From the NCBI GenBank assembly GCA_910586455.1, contig CAJUHX010000029.1, forward strand, positions 17,813 to 23,292: 5,480 nucleotides of DNA, written 5' to 3'. Origin of the DNA: an uncultured Muribaculaceae bacterium. Lineage in GTDB: Bacteria > Bacteroidota > Bacteroidia > Bacteroidales > Muribaculaceae. The notes beneath the pieces were generated by a model. The model saw nothing but the letters and a program-made list of their open reading frames with translations, made no database searches and had not been told where the DNA came from. Shown here piece by piece: positions 1 through 5,480 of this stretch. The translations under genes were made by a program, and so were the position numbers. Within the stretch, counting starts at the first letter, position 1. Every line of letters starts with the position of its first letter.

Positions 1-1428
1 CTGGCAGTAAAGTATGGCGGGATACTGCTTGTTGGCGTCGAAGTTCGGGGGCAGTACGGCCCATACAAGCATCTCTTTGCCGTCGGTTGTAGGCACATAG
101 TGGCGCACCACGGTGGGCATGGTCAGCTGGCTGAAAATGGGTCCGTTGACATCGGTAAGGAGCTTTCCGTCGGCACCTTTCTTGTTTATTGTCACTCTGA
201 CTATTTCGTTGGGGCGCAGCATGGAGTGGTTCATGGTCACTACGGTCTTGCTGTTGACCGGGCTCAGAGAGGTATAGTCCCATTCGCCGTCGGTCAGGCG
301 GGTAATCTTGCGCGATTTCAGCTCAATGTTGAATACCGGAATAGTGCCTTGATAAGGGGCGGTAAACCACAGTTGCTTGCCGTCGGGGTTCCAGGCGAAC
401 TGGTCGATGGTGTAGTCCCAGTCGGCGGTGAGGTCGGTTTTTACGCCGGTAGCCATATCAAGCATCATAAGGCGGTTTTTGTCCGACTCATAGCCGTCGT
501 TCTCCATGCTCAGCCATGCCATTTTTGTGCCGTCGGGCGAGAATGCAGGCATGGTGTCGTAGCCCATCATGCCTTCGGTGAGGTTACGTTCGGAGCCGTC
601 GGCTATATTATATAAGTAGAGGTCGCTGTTTGTGCTCAGGGCATATTCGAGGCCTTTTTTCTTGCGGCAGGTATATACCAGCTGTTTGCCGTCGGGAGTC
701 CATGCAAACGACTCCGGGCCGCCGAAAGGCTTCATGGGCGATTCGAATGGCTGGTCGCCGAGGATGTCCTTGAGATTGTCGACCTTCACGCCGTCGAATG
801 TGCCTACAAGGGGGTGGGGTATTTCGGTTACCCACTCGTCCCAGTGTTTGTACATGAGGTCATCGACCACACGTCCGGTGGCTTTGGGCAGGTCGGGATA
901 AATGTCGGCAGCGTTCTGAGCGTATTTTACGTTGCTGATAAGCACCACCTGCTTTTCGTCGGGCGAAAACAGAAAGCCGCCGATACCTTTGGCCACATCG
1001 CTTACCTGGCGGCGTTCAGTGCCGTCGGCGTTCATTACCCACAGCTGCATCTTGCCGTCGGCGTCAGCGCTCATAAAGGCAATCTTGCTGCCTCCGGTCA
1101 TCCATACGGCACCGCTTTCCGATTGTTCGGTGGCGGTGAGGCGGGTAAGTCCGCTGCCGTCAATGTTCATTACATACAGGTCGTTGTTGGAGCGGTTCTG
1201 TTCAAGGTTTTCGTACGAGATGCCGAAAAGCACACGTTTGCCGTCGGGCGAAACCTTCGGGTCGCTTACACGGCCCAGGGCCTCGAGGGCGTCGATGTCG
1301 AATAATCCGCTTGCCGAGTGGAATTCGGGAATATCAATCATGGGATTCCCGGTTGTTTCGGCCGTTCCCGCTGCCTGGGCTGCGGTGGCCAGCAGCAGTG
1401 CGCCGGCAGTCATAGCAATCTGTTTCAT
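1..1428 (-). CDS. dpp5: DPP5-like S9 family dipeptidyl-peptidase, N-terminal 476 residues (runs off left edge)
   Basis: This is a secreted serine peptidase of the prolyl-oligopeptidase family (S9), most like DPP5. From knowledge of that family, it removes dipeptides from peptides in the periplasm, feeding amino-acid use. The frame is open from the ATG at 1428 to the window edge. Residues 1-19 form a signal peptide (short basic start, hydrophobic core, AQA cleavage site). A beta-propeller follows with PD40-type motifs SPDGK (60), SPDEK (155), TPDGK (244), SPDGT (297) and NPDGK (347). Stretches such as MQLWVMNADGTERRQ (127-141), YKHWDEW (193-199), GMMGYDT (286-292) and YPAILYCQ (469-476) match what I recall of Porphyromonas gingivalis DPP5. 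The catalytic Ser, Asp and His would lie in the roughly 200 residues beyond the edge, so activity cannot be judged. It lies 39 bp downstream of yigZ on the same strand, so the two may be cotranscribed. An S9 acylaminoacyl peptidase is the alternative. Confidence 0.88.
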   Translation of the reverse strand, partial: MKQIAMTAGALLLATAAQAAGTAETTGNPMIDIPEFHSASGLFDIDALEALGRVSDPKVSPDGKRVLFGISYENLEQNRSNNDLYVMNIDGSGLTRLTATEQSESGAVWMTGGSKIAFMSADADGKMQLWVMNADGTERRQVSDVAKGIGGFLFSPDEKQVVLISNVKYAQNAADIYPDLPKATGRVVDDLMYKHWDEWVTEIPHPLVGTFDGVKVDNLKDILGDQPFESPMKPFGGPESFAWTPDGKQLVYTCRKKKGLEYALSTNSDLYLYNIADGSERNLTEGMMGYDTMPAFSPDGTKMAWLSMENDGYESDKNRLMMLDMATGVKTDLTADWDYTIDQFAWNPDGKQLWFTAPYQGTIPVFNIELKSRKITRLTDGEWDYTSLSPVNSKTVVTMNHSMLRPNEIVRVTINKKGADGKLLTDVNGPIFSQLTMPTVVRHYVPTTDGKEMLVWAVLPPNFDANKQYPAILYCQ

Positions 1429-1467
1429 TTTGGTTTATTTAAGAGATTTGATTTCTATACTTCAGAG

Positions 1468-2076
1468 TCATATGGCATCTTGGCTGTCCTCGGCCAGACT
1501 TACGCCGTCGATGTCGGTCAGGCGGGCACACAGGGCAGGGCGGTCGTCGAGCTTGCAGCTTAGAGTCATGGAGCATACATTGTCGAACTGCTGATTCACC
1601 ACACTCACGTCGGCGCCTTTGGTAAGACGCATCACGTCGTTCATGGCCAGATACGGAAAAGTGAAAGTTACGGTAGCCATTTCGCTGAGTTCAATAATCT
1701 CACCGGCCTCGATGGCGTCGCGAGCGGCCTGTCGGTATGCCGCAATCAGGCCGGAGGTGCCGAGCTTGATACCTCCGAAATAGCGTACCACCACAATTAC
1801 CACATCGGTGAGCCCGAAACTGTTGATTTGGCCAAGAATAGGTTTTCCGGCAGTACCTGAGGGCTCGCCGTTGTCGCTGCTCAGAAAGTCGGTGCGTCCG
1901 GCGCCGAGCATATATGCCCAGCATACATGGCGGGCATCGTGGTAGCGGCGACCATATTCGGCTATGACAGCCTTGGCCTCATCGGCGTTGCATGCCGGGT
2001 GAGCGAAAGCCAGAAACTTGCTCATCTTTTCCTTAAAGATGGCCTCACATGGTGATTTTAGGGTCAGATAGTTCAT
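1468..2076 (-). CDS. yigZ: YigZ/IMPACT family protein (UPF0029)
   Basis: This is a 202-residue cytoplasmic protein of the YigZ/IMPACT family, close to the 204 residues of E. coli YigZ. The eukaryotic relative IMPACT is a translation-stress regulator; the bacterial role is not firmly known. The N-terminal UPF0029 domain covers about residues 10-120. It shows IFKEKMSKFLAFAHP (13-27), the signature GEPSGTAGKP (70-79) and VVVRYFGGIKLGTSGL (95-110). The remaining part, about 135-195, fits the ferredoxin-like DUF1949 domain. An in-frame ATG at 2109 would add 11 residues, but a promoter box (2085-2092) lies between the two ATGs and the family usually starts just before the KEKxSKF segment. I therefore chose 2076. 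It is divergent from the cyd operon and is followed 39 bp later by the S9 peptidase. No functional link to either neighbour is evident. Confidence 0.9.
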   Translation of the reverse strand: MNYLTLKSPCEAIFKEKMSKFLAFAHPACNADEAKAVIAEYGRRYHDARHVCWAYMLGAGRTDFLSSDNGEPSGTAGKPILGQINSFGLTDVVIVVVRYFGGIKLGTSGLIAAYRQAARDAIEAGEIIELSEMATVTFTFPYLAMNDVMRLTKGADVSVVNQQFDNVCSMTLSCKLDDRPALCARLTDIDGVSLAEDSQDAI

Positions 2077-2084
2077 CGTTGCCG

Positions 2085-2092
2085 CAAAATTA
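2085..2092 (-). promoter_or_regulatory. Bacteroidetes-type -7 box for yigZ
   Basis: Read on the minus strand, this is TAATTTTG, an exact match to the Bacteroidetes -7 consensus TAnnTTTG. It ends 8 bases before the yigZ ATG at 2076, so transcription would begin at or just before the start codon and the mRNA would be almost leaderless. No good TTTG -33 element stands 19-21 bases upstream, which weakens the call. Confidence 0.45.
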
Positions 2093-2136
2093 CAAAAAAT
2101 CCGGAGCATATTGGCGCATGGTTAATAAAAATTTTC

Positions 2137-2144
2137 TAAATTTG
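2137..2144 (+). promoter_or_regulatory. Bacteroidetes-type -7 box for the DUF4492-cydAB operon
   Basis: TAAATTTG matches the TAnnTTTG consensus and lies 32 bases before the first gene of the operon. This implies a leader of roughly 25 bases. A TTG at 2111-2113 could be the -33 element, but its 23-base spacing is longer than the usual 19-21. The box is in an AT-rich stretch, so chance matches are possible. Confidence 0.45.
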
Positions 2145-2161
2145 TTTTTCGGATGCAAAAC
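2144..2161. promoter_or_regulatory. Possible operator: short inverted repeat at the cyd transcription start
   Basis: GTTTT (2144-2148) and AAAAC (2157-2161) form 5-bp inverted arms around 8 bases. The repeat sits just after the putative -7 box, where a bound repressor could block initiation. The arms are short and AT-rich, so this is weak; no known regulator motif is recognised. Confidence 0.18.
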
Positions 2162-2176
2162 TAATAAGAATTACGG

Positions 2177-2431
2177 ATGGTTTATAAAACTATGAACCTG
2201 TTTCAACGCATATATCATTTTTATGCCGACGGTTTCCGAGGCATGACCGTAGGCCGGACTCTGTGGATTGTAATCATCATCAAACTGGTAGTGATGTTCG
2301 CTGTTATACGGCTGTTTTTTATGCCCGATATTCTTGGCGGTTACGACAACGATACAGAGCGGGCAGAGGCAGTGCGCGAACACCTCAGCCAAATCAATAA
2401 TAGAATTAATATAAAAATCAAAACTATATAA
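2177..2431 (+). CDS. DUF4492 small membrane protein, first gene of the cyd operon
   Basis: This is an 84-residue protein with one membrane helix, matching DUF4492. From memory, that family is found before cydA in Bacteroidetes and some Campylobacterota. Its function is not established; by position it may be an assembly factor or accessory subunit of cytochrome bd. The basic, aromatic start NLFQRIYHFYADGFRGMT (7-24) is followed by a hydrophobic helix at about 28-50, which contains Lys36 and Arg45. An acidic, soluble tail with ERAEAVREHL (61-70) follows. The last dozen codons are almost pure AT and probably poorly conserved. The ATG at 2192 (protein beginning MNLFQRIY, 79 residues) is an equally good start and agrees better with the family as I recall it. 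The stop codon is 1 base before the cydA start, so the two are almost certainly cotranscribed and translationally coupled. It is longer than CydX (about 37 residues) and does not resemble it in sequence. Confidence 0.85.
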   Translation: MVYKTMNLFQRIYHFYADGFRGMTVGRTLWIVIIIKLVVMFAVIRLFFMPDILGGYDNDTERAEAVREHLSQINNRINIKIKTI

Positions 2432-2432
2432 C

Positions 2433-3989
2433 ATGGATTTATTAGCAACCGTCAACTGGTCGAGGGCACAGTTCGCTCTTACGGCCATGTACCATTGGCT
2501 ATTCGTGCCGCTGACCATTGGTCTGGCACTGATAGTGGCCATTATGGAAACAAACTACTACCGCACCCGCGACGAACGATGGAAAGGACTTACAAAGTTC
2601 TGGATGGCTCTGTTTGGCATCAACTTCGCCATAGGCGTGGCCACCGGTCTGATTCTTGAATTCGAGTTCGGAACCAACTGGTCGAACTACTCGTGGTTTG
2701 TGGGAGATATTTTCGGCGCGCCGCTGGCAATCGAAGGGATATTCGCATTCTTTCTCGAAGCGACTTTTGTTGCCGTGATGTTCTTTGGCTGGAAGAAGGT
2801 ATCGCCCGGATTCCACCTTGCGTCGACCTGGCTTACAGCGTTCGGAGTGGCCTTGTCGGCATGGTGGATTCTGGTAGCCAACGCGTGGATGCAGTATCCC
2901 GTGGGTATGGAATTCGACCCCGACCAGATGCGAAACGTGATGACCGACTTCTCGGCTGTGGCGCTGTCGCCTGTGGCGGTGAACAAATTTTTTCATGCTG
3001 TTTTCAGCACCTGGACTCTTGCCGGTGTGTTTGTGGTCGGTGTAAGCGCCTGGCTGCTATGGCGCAAGCGTAATATCGAAGCGGCCAGAATGTCGCTTAA
3101 GATTGGTACATGGGTCGGTTTGGCGGGTATAGTCCTTACCCTCTGGACCGGCGACGGTTCGGCTGTGAACGTAGCCAAAGTGCAGCCTATGAAACTTGCT
3201 GCCATGGAAGGCCTTTACGACGGTAAAGTGGGTCAGGAACTCGTGGGTTTCGGCTTTGTGAACACCGACAAGAAACCCGGCGACGACCTCCCCGCAATCC
3301 ATGCCGAAATAAGCATACCTTACGGACTGTCGGTACTCGCCAACCACGACCCCAACAGCTTTGTGCCCGGCATCAACGACCTTATCAAAGGCGTAAGCCT
3401 TACTCCTCAGGGCGATACAATCAACACCGTGAGCTATGCCGAACGCATAAGCATGGGCCGTGAAGCCCGTGAGGCTCTTGCCGCATACAGCACCGCCCGC
3501 AAATCCGGCGATGAAAGTGCTGCGGCAACCGCTCTGAAAACTCTCCGCGATAACTACAAATACTTTGGTTACGGCTATTTCGACGAACCGGCCGATGCAG
3601 TTCCGCCGGTGGCAATCACCTTCTACAGTTTCCGTGTGATGGTAATCACCGGCGGCTACCTGCTGTTGCTGTTTGTGATGCTTATATTTGTATACTATCG
3701 CAAGGCCGAGTTTCTTGAGAAACCATGGCTGCACTGGGTGTGCATCATCAGCATACCGCTGGTGTGGATTTGCTCGCAGGCCGGCTGGGTATTGGCCGAA
3801 GTTGGCCGGCAGCCATGGACCATCCAGGATCTGCTGCCTGTTCAGGCTGCTGTCAGCGCCATACCCTCGGGCAATGTTGTACTTACATTCTGTCTGTTCG
3901 CGCTGCTGTTCACTATGCTGCTGGCAGCCGAAATCAGCATAATGCTGCGATATATCTCACGTAAATCGAAAACAAACATAATGGAATGA
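2433..3989 (+). CDS. cydA: Cytochrome bd ubiquinol/menaquinol oxidase subunit I
   Basis: CydA is the haem-bearing, quinol-oxidising subunit of the inner-membrane cytochrome bd oxidase, which passes electrons from quinol to O2 with high affinity. The length of 518 residues compares with 522 in E. coli, and about nine membrane helices are expected. Residues equivalent to the E. coli ligands are present. They are His21 (E. coli His19) in QFALTAMYHWLFVPLT, Glu101 and Glu109 (Glu99, Glu107), His188 (His186), Met403 (Met393) in YSFRVMV, and Glu456 (Glu445) in GWVLAEVGRQPW. The Q-loop starts with KVQPMKLAAMEG, where Lys254 and Glu259 match the quinol-site Lys252 and Glu257. The 149 residues from Lys254 to Met403, against 141 in E. 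coli, make this the long Q-loop type. The start is fixed by family alignment and by the 1-base gap after the preceding gene. The menaquinol preference is inferred from the likely host group. Confidence 0.98.
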   Translation: MDLLATVNWSRAQFALTAMYHWLFVPLTIGLALIVAIMETNYYRTRDERWKGLTKFWMALFGINFAIGVATGLILEFEFGTNWSNYSWFVGDIFGAPLAIEGIFAFFLEATFVAVMFFGWKKVSPGFHLASTWLTAFGVALSAWWILVANAWMQYPVGMEFDPDQMRNVMTDFSAVALSPVAVNKFFHAVFSTWTLAGVFVVGVSAWLLWRKRNIEAARMSLKIGTWVGLAGIVLTLWTGDGSAVNVAKVQPMKLAAMEGLYDGKVGQELVGFGFVNTDKKPGDDLPAIHAEISIPYGLSVLANHDPNSFVPGINDLIKGVSLTPQGDTINTVSYAERISMGREAREALAAYSTARKSGDESAAATALKTLRDNYKYFGYGYFDEPADAVPPVAITFYSFRVMVITGGYLLLLFVMLIFVYYRKAEFLEKPWLHWVCIISIPLVWICSQAGWVLAEVGRQPWTIQDLLPVQAAVSAIPSGNVVLTFCLFALLFTMLLAAEISIMLRYISRKSKTNIME

Positions 3990-5131
3990 CCATGGACAAT
4001 CTCCAATTACTGCAATCATACTGGTGGCTTCTCATAGCCGTGATCGGCGGTCTGCTTGTATTCCTGCTATTTGTGCAGGGCGGACAAACAATGCTCTTCT
4101 GCGGTGCCACCCCCGAAGGCCGAAAACTTATGGTCAACAGTCTTGGCCGCAAATGGGAACTCACATTTACCACTCTGGTGCTGTTCGGCGGCGCTTTCTT
4201 CGCTTCATTCCCGCTGTTTTACTCCACCAGTTTCGGCGGCGCATACTGGCTGTGGATGCTCATACTGCTCAGTTTTGTGCTGCAGGCCGTGAGCTACGAA
4301 TACCGTTCGAAACCCGGCAACATCTACGGTCGCAACACCTTCGACGCCTTTCTGCTCTTCAACGGCCTTGTAGGCTGTGTGTTGCTGGGTGTGGCCGTAG
4401 GCACCCTGTTTTTCGGCGCCGAATTTACCGTGCAGAAAAGCAATCTGCTTAATCCGGGCAATCCCGTAATCAGCACCTGGGCACCTACCCACGGATTGGA
4501 GGCCATAGCCAACTGGCGCTGCCTGCTGTTGGGCTTTATGGTATTCTTTCTGGCTCGTACCCAGGGCGCGTTGTACTTTATCAATAATATCAGCGACACC
4601 AAGGACTTCGGTATAAGTCTGCGCAGCCGCGTACTTATCTCCGGCACTATCTTCGCCATACTGTTCATAGGCTTCGTCGCAGTGCTTTTCTGCACCACAG
4701 GCCTGCGCCATGTCGACGGCGAATTTGTAAGCGAACCGAACATATACCTTCACAACGCCTTAGATATGTGGCCGCTGGCCGCCATGATTGTGGCCGGTGC
4801 CCTGATGGTGTTATTCGGCATATACCGCAGCGCCTTCAGCAGTTCGTACCGCTACGGTATATGGTGGACCGGTATCGGTTCGGTACTCGTGGTTATAGCC
4901 CTGCTGCTGCTTGCCGGCTACGCCGATACAGCATACATGCGCAGTGTCATCGACCCCGCAAGTTCGCTTACCATTGCCAATAGTTCAAGTTCGCTTTTCA
5001 CGCTCAAGACCATGAGCTATGTGAGCATAGGTGTACCTGTGGTTCTGGCTTACATAGTGTATGTGTGGTACAAGATGAACAAGCGCCCCCTTACAGCTGC
5101 CGAAGTGAACGCCGACAGCCACAGCTACTAA
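3986..5131 (+). CDS. cydB: Cytochrome bd oxidase subunit II
   Basis: CydB is the second integral membrane subunit of cytochrome bd, structurally related to CydA and needed for a stable haem-containing complex. The length of 381 residues compares with 379 in E. coli. It is hydrophobic throughout, with about nine helices expected. Conserved pieces are YWWLL (12-16), NSLGRKWE (51-58), GGAFFASFPLFYSTSFGG (68-85), YEYRSK (104-109) and SSLFTLKTMSY near the C-terminus. The E. coli DGFD motif is replaced by QGGQ (31-34), and E. coli Asp58 and Asp105 appear as Glu58 and Glu105. As I recall, this is the divergent Bacteroidetes form. The ATG at 3986 overlaps the cydA stop as ATGA; the ATG at 3992 gives a product starting MDNLQLLQ and is also plausible. 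It is the last gene of the operon, with a terminator hairpin beginning 27 bases after the stop. No cydX-like gene follows, and no cydCD genes are in the window. Confidence 0.97.
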   Translation: MTMDNLQLLQSYWWLLIAVIGGLLVFLLFVQGGQTMLFCGATPEGRKLMVNSLGRKWELTFTTLVLFGGAFFASFPLFYSTSFGGAYWLWMLILLSFVLQAVSYEYRSKPGNIYGRNTFDAFLLFNGLVGCVLLGVAVGTLFFGAEFTVQKSNLLNPGNPVISTWAPTHGLEAIANWRCLLLGFMVFFLARTQGALYFINNISDTKDFGISLRSRVLISGTIFAILFIGFVAVLFCTTGLRHVDGEFVSEPNIYLHNALDMWPLAAMIVAGALMVLFGIYRSAFSSSYRYGIWWTGIGSVLVVIALLLLAGYADTAYMRSVIDPASSLTIANSSSSLFTLKTMSYVSIGVPVVLAYIVYVWYKMNKRPLTAAEVNADSHSY

Positions 5132-5158
5132 GAGCCGGTCCGACAAAAATACTATGAG

Positions 5159-5208
5159 GGTGTTGCAGAACCTGTCGGTAGGAACGTGGTTTTGCAACAC
5201 CTATTTTT
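5159..5208 (+). terminator. Intrinsic terminator of the cyd operon
   Basis: A 14-bp stem pairs 5159-5172 (GGTGTTGCAGAACC) with 5188-5201 (GGTTTTGCAACACC). The single non-Watson-Crick pair is G5168 with T5192, allowed in RNA as G-U. The loop is 15 bases, and the stem is followed directly by TATTTTT. An A-run at 5145-5151 can pair with that T-run across a 7-base bulge, so weak termination in the other direction is possible. It lies 27 bases after the cydB stop. Confidence 0.85.
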
Positions 5209-5224
5209 AGCAATTTAGGCCTCA

Positions 5225-5240
5225 AGCCGTTAGTACGGTT
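5225..5240. other. Small hairpin after the terminator
   Basis: AGCCGT (5225-5230) pairs with ACGGTT (5235-5240) around the loop TAGT, with one G-T pair. There is no T-run after it, so it is not a terminator by itself. It may be chance, or part of the larger fold that begins six bases later. Confidence 0.25.
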
Positions 5241-5245
5241 CATAA

Positions 5246-5363
5246 AAGAAACCATAGGTCATAGTTTTCCATAGAACCAAGGTTTATTGACTCATAATTA
5301 TTCTGTAAAATAAATATTTACAATTATTATGGTCCTATGGAAAGCTATGGCCTATGGTTTCTT
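5246..5363. repeat. Long inverted repeat / large AT-rich hairpin with CTATGG units
   Basis: Arms 5246-5274 and 5335-5363 are complementary over 29 bp with only two non-Watson-Crick pairs (T5259-G5350 and T5265-G5344). After an A-C mismatch, 5276-5279 also pairs with 5330-5333. The AT-rich centre has further pairing potential (5294-5299 with 5322-5327; 5305-5309 with 5317-5321) and contains the 10-bp palindrome TAAATATTTA at 5311-5320. Each arm holds three copies of a six-base unit: CTATGG at 5335, 5345 and 5352, mirrored as CCATAG/TCATAG at 5252, 5259 and 5269. It encodes no protein. It could be a MITE-like element, a structured RNA or a protein-binding palindrome. Clear target-site duplications are not seen. 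It lies beyond the cyd terminator, so it is probably outside that transcript. Confidence 0.85.
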
Positions 5364-5388
5364 AATTTGCAATGCACCGTGATTTCGG

Positions 5389-5480
5389 CTTGACCCTAAT
5401 TTTGCAGATTTTTTGCACATCTTTGCCATTTGGAAAAGCCGGGGCTGATTGACCCCGGGAAGCAAAGTGCGCTTGACCCC
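5389..5480. repeat. Cluster of TTGACCC direct repeats and phased TTTGC units, possible mobile-element end
   Basis: TTGACCC occurs at 5390, 5449 and 5473, the last two as TTGACCCC, with the final copy at the window edge. Between the first two copies, TTTGCA, TTTGCA and TTTGCC begin at 5401, 5412 and 5422, spaced 11 and 10 bases, about one helical turn. No coding frame of note is visible. Multiple short subterminal repeats next to a non-coding tract are typical of some transposon ends, for example the IS21 family, where they bind transposase. If so, the outer end may lie near 5368-5375. This is inference: no transposase gene or opposite end is in the window. Confidence 0.4.
5439..5458. other. 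GC-rich hairpin within the right-edge repeat cluster
   Basis: CCGGGG (5439-5444) pairs perfectly with CCCCGG (5453-5458) around an 8-base loop. The right arm uses the CCCC of the second TTGACCCC repeat, so the repeat and the hairpin overlap. No T-run follows on the plus strand, so it is not an obvious terminator. Confidence 0.4.

Noticed and set aside
100..615. Open frame of 171 codons on the plus strand
   Set aside because: It is antisense to the DPP5-like propeller, whose PD40 repeats and motifs are unmistakable.
1..1428. Peptidase lacking its catalytic triad, considered as a pseudogene
   Set aside because: The frame is open to the window edge and ends just where the catalytic domain should begin, so the loss is due to the window boundary.
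1429..1467. Promoter for the peptidase gene in the 39-bp gap after yigZ
   Set aside because: No TAnnTTTG box is present on the minus strand in this gap; cotranscription with yigZ is simpler.
932..1594. Open frame of 220 codons on the plus strand
   Set aside because: It runs antisense across the start of the peptidase gene, the intergenic gap and the end of yigZ, both of which have clear family motifs. Its own translation is Ser/Arg-rich with no family resemblance.
3057..3734. Open frame of 225 codons on the minus strand inside cydA
   Set aside because: It is antisense to a fully convincing cydA, has no recognisable domain and has low-complexity His/Val/Gly-rich composition typical of an antisense shadow.
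5154..5210. 18-codon reading frame after cydB, considered as a CydX-like peptide
   Set aside because: It coincides exactly with the terminator hairpin and its T-run, has no hydrophobic helix and does not resemble CydX.
5401..5427. TTTGC units considered as the start of a CRISPR array
   Set aside because: The units are only 5-6 bases long at 10-11 base spacing, far too short for CRISPR repeats and spacers.

Overview
The window looks like chromosomal DNA of a Bacteroidales bacterium, most likely a gut-type anaerobe with moderate GC content. The pointers are two TAnnTTTG-type promoter boxes, genes without clear Shine-Dalgarno sequences, a DUF4492-cydA-cydB gene order, and a periplasmic S9 peptidase very close in motif content to Porphyromonas/Bacteroides DPP5. 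A Muribaculaceae-like source is a guess, not shown by the sequence.

Minus-strand half (1-2076): a YigZ/IMPACT-family gene is followed 39 bp downstream, in the same direction, by a DPP5-like secreted peptidase. The peptidase runs off the left edge, so its beta-propeller is present and its catalytic domain is outside the window. A 100-bp divergent intergenic region (2077-2176) carries a promoter-like box for each direction.

Plus-strand half (2177-5131): a compact three-gene operon encodes a small one-helix membrane protein (DUF4492), CydA and CydB. CydA and CydB form the quinol oxidase cytochrome bd, which reduces O2 to water and gives anaerobes a way to remove or respire traces of oxygen. The genes are nearly fused in translation: 1 bp between DUF4492 and cydA, and a 4-bp ATGA overlap between cydA and cydB. 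All main CydA haem and quinol residues are present and the Q-loop is the long type. CydB is of the divergent Bacteroidetes type.

Right end (5132-5480): no gene is seen in these 349 bases. They hold a strong intrinsic terminator for the cyd operon, then a long AT-rich hairpin (29-bp arms, each with three CTATGG-like units). Last comes a cluster of TTGACCC(C) direct repeats, phased TTTGC units and a GC-rich hairpin that runs off the edge. This last cluster resembles the end of a mobile element, but no transposase is visible to prove it. The main biology is a known system. The least explained parts are the DUF4492 partner of cytochrome bd and the repeat structures after the operon.
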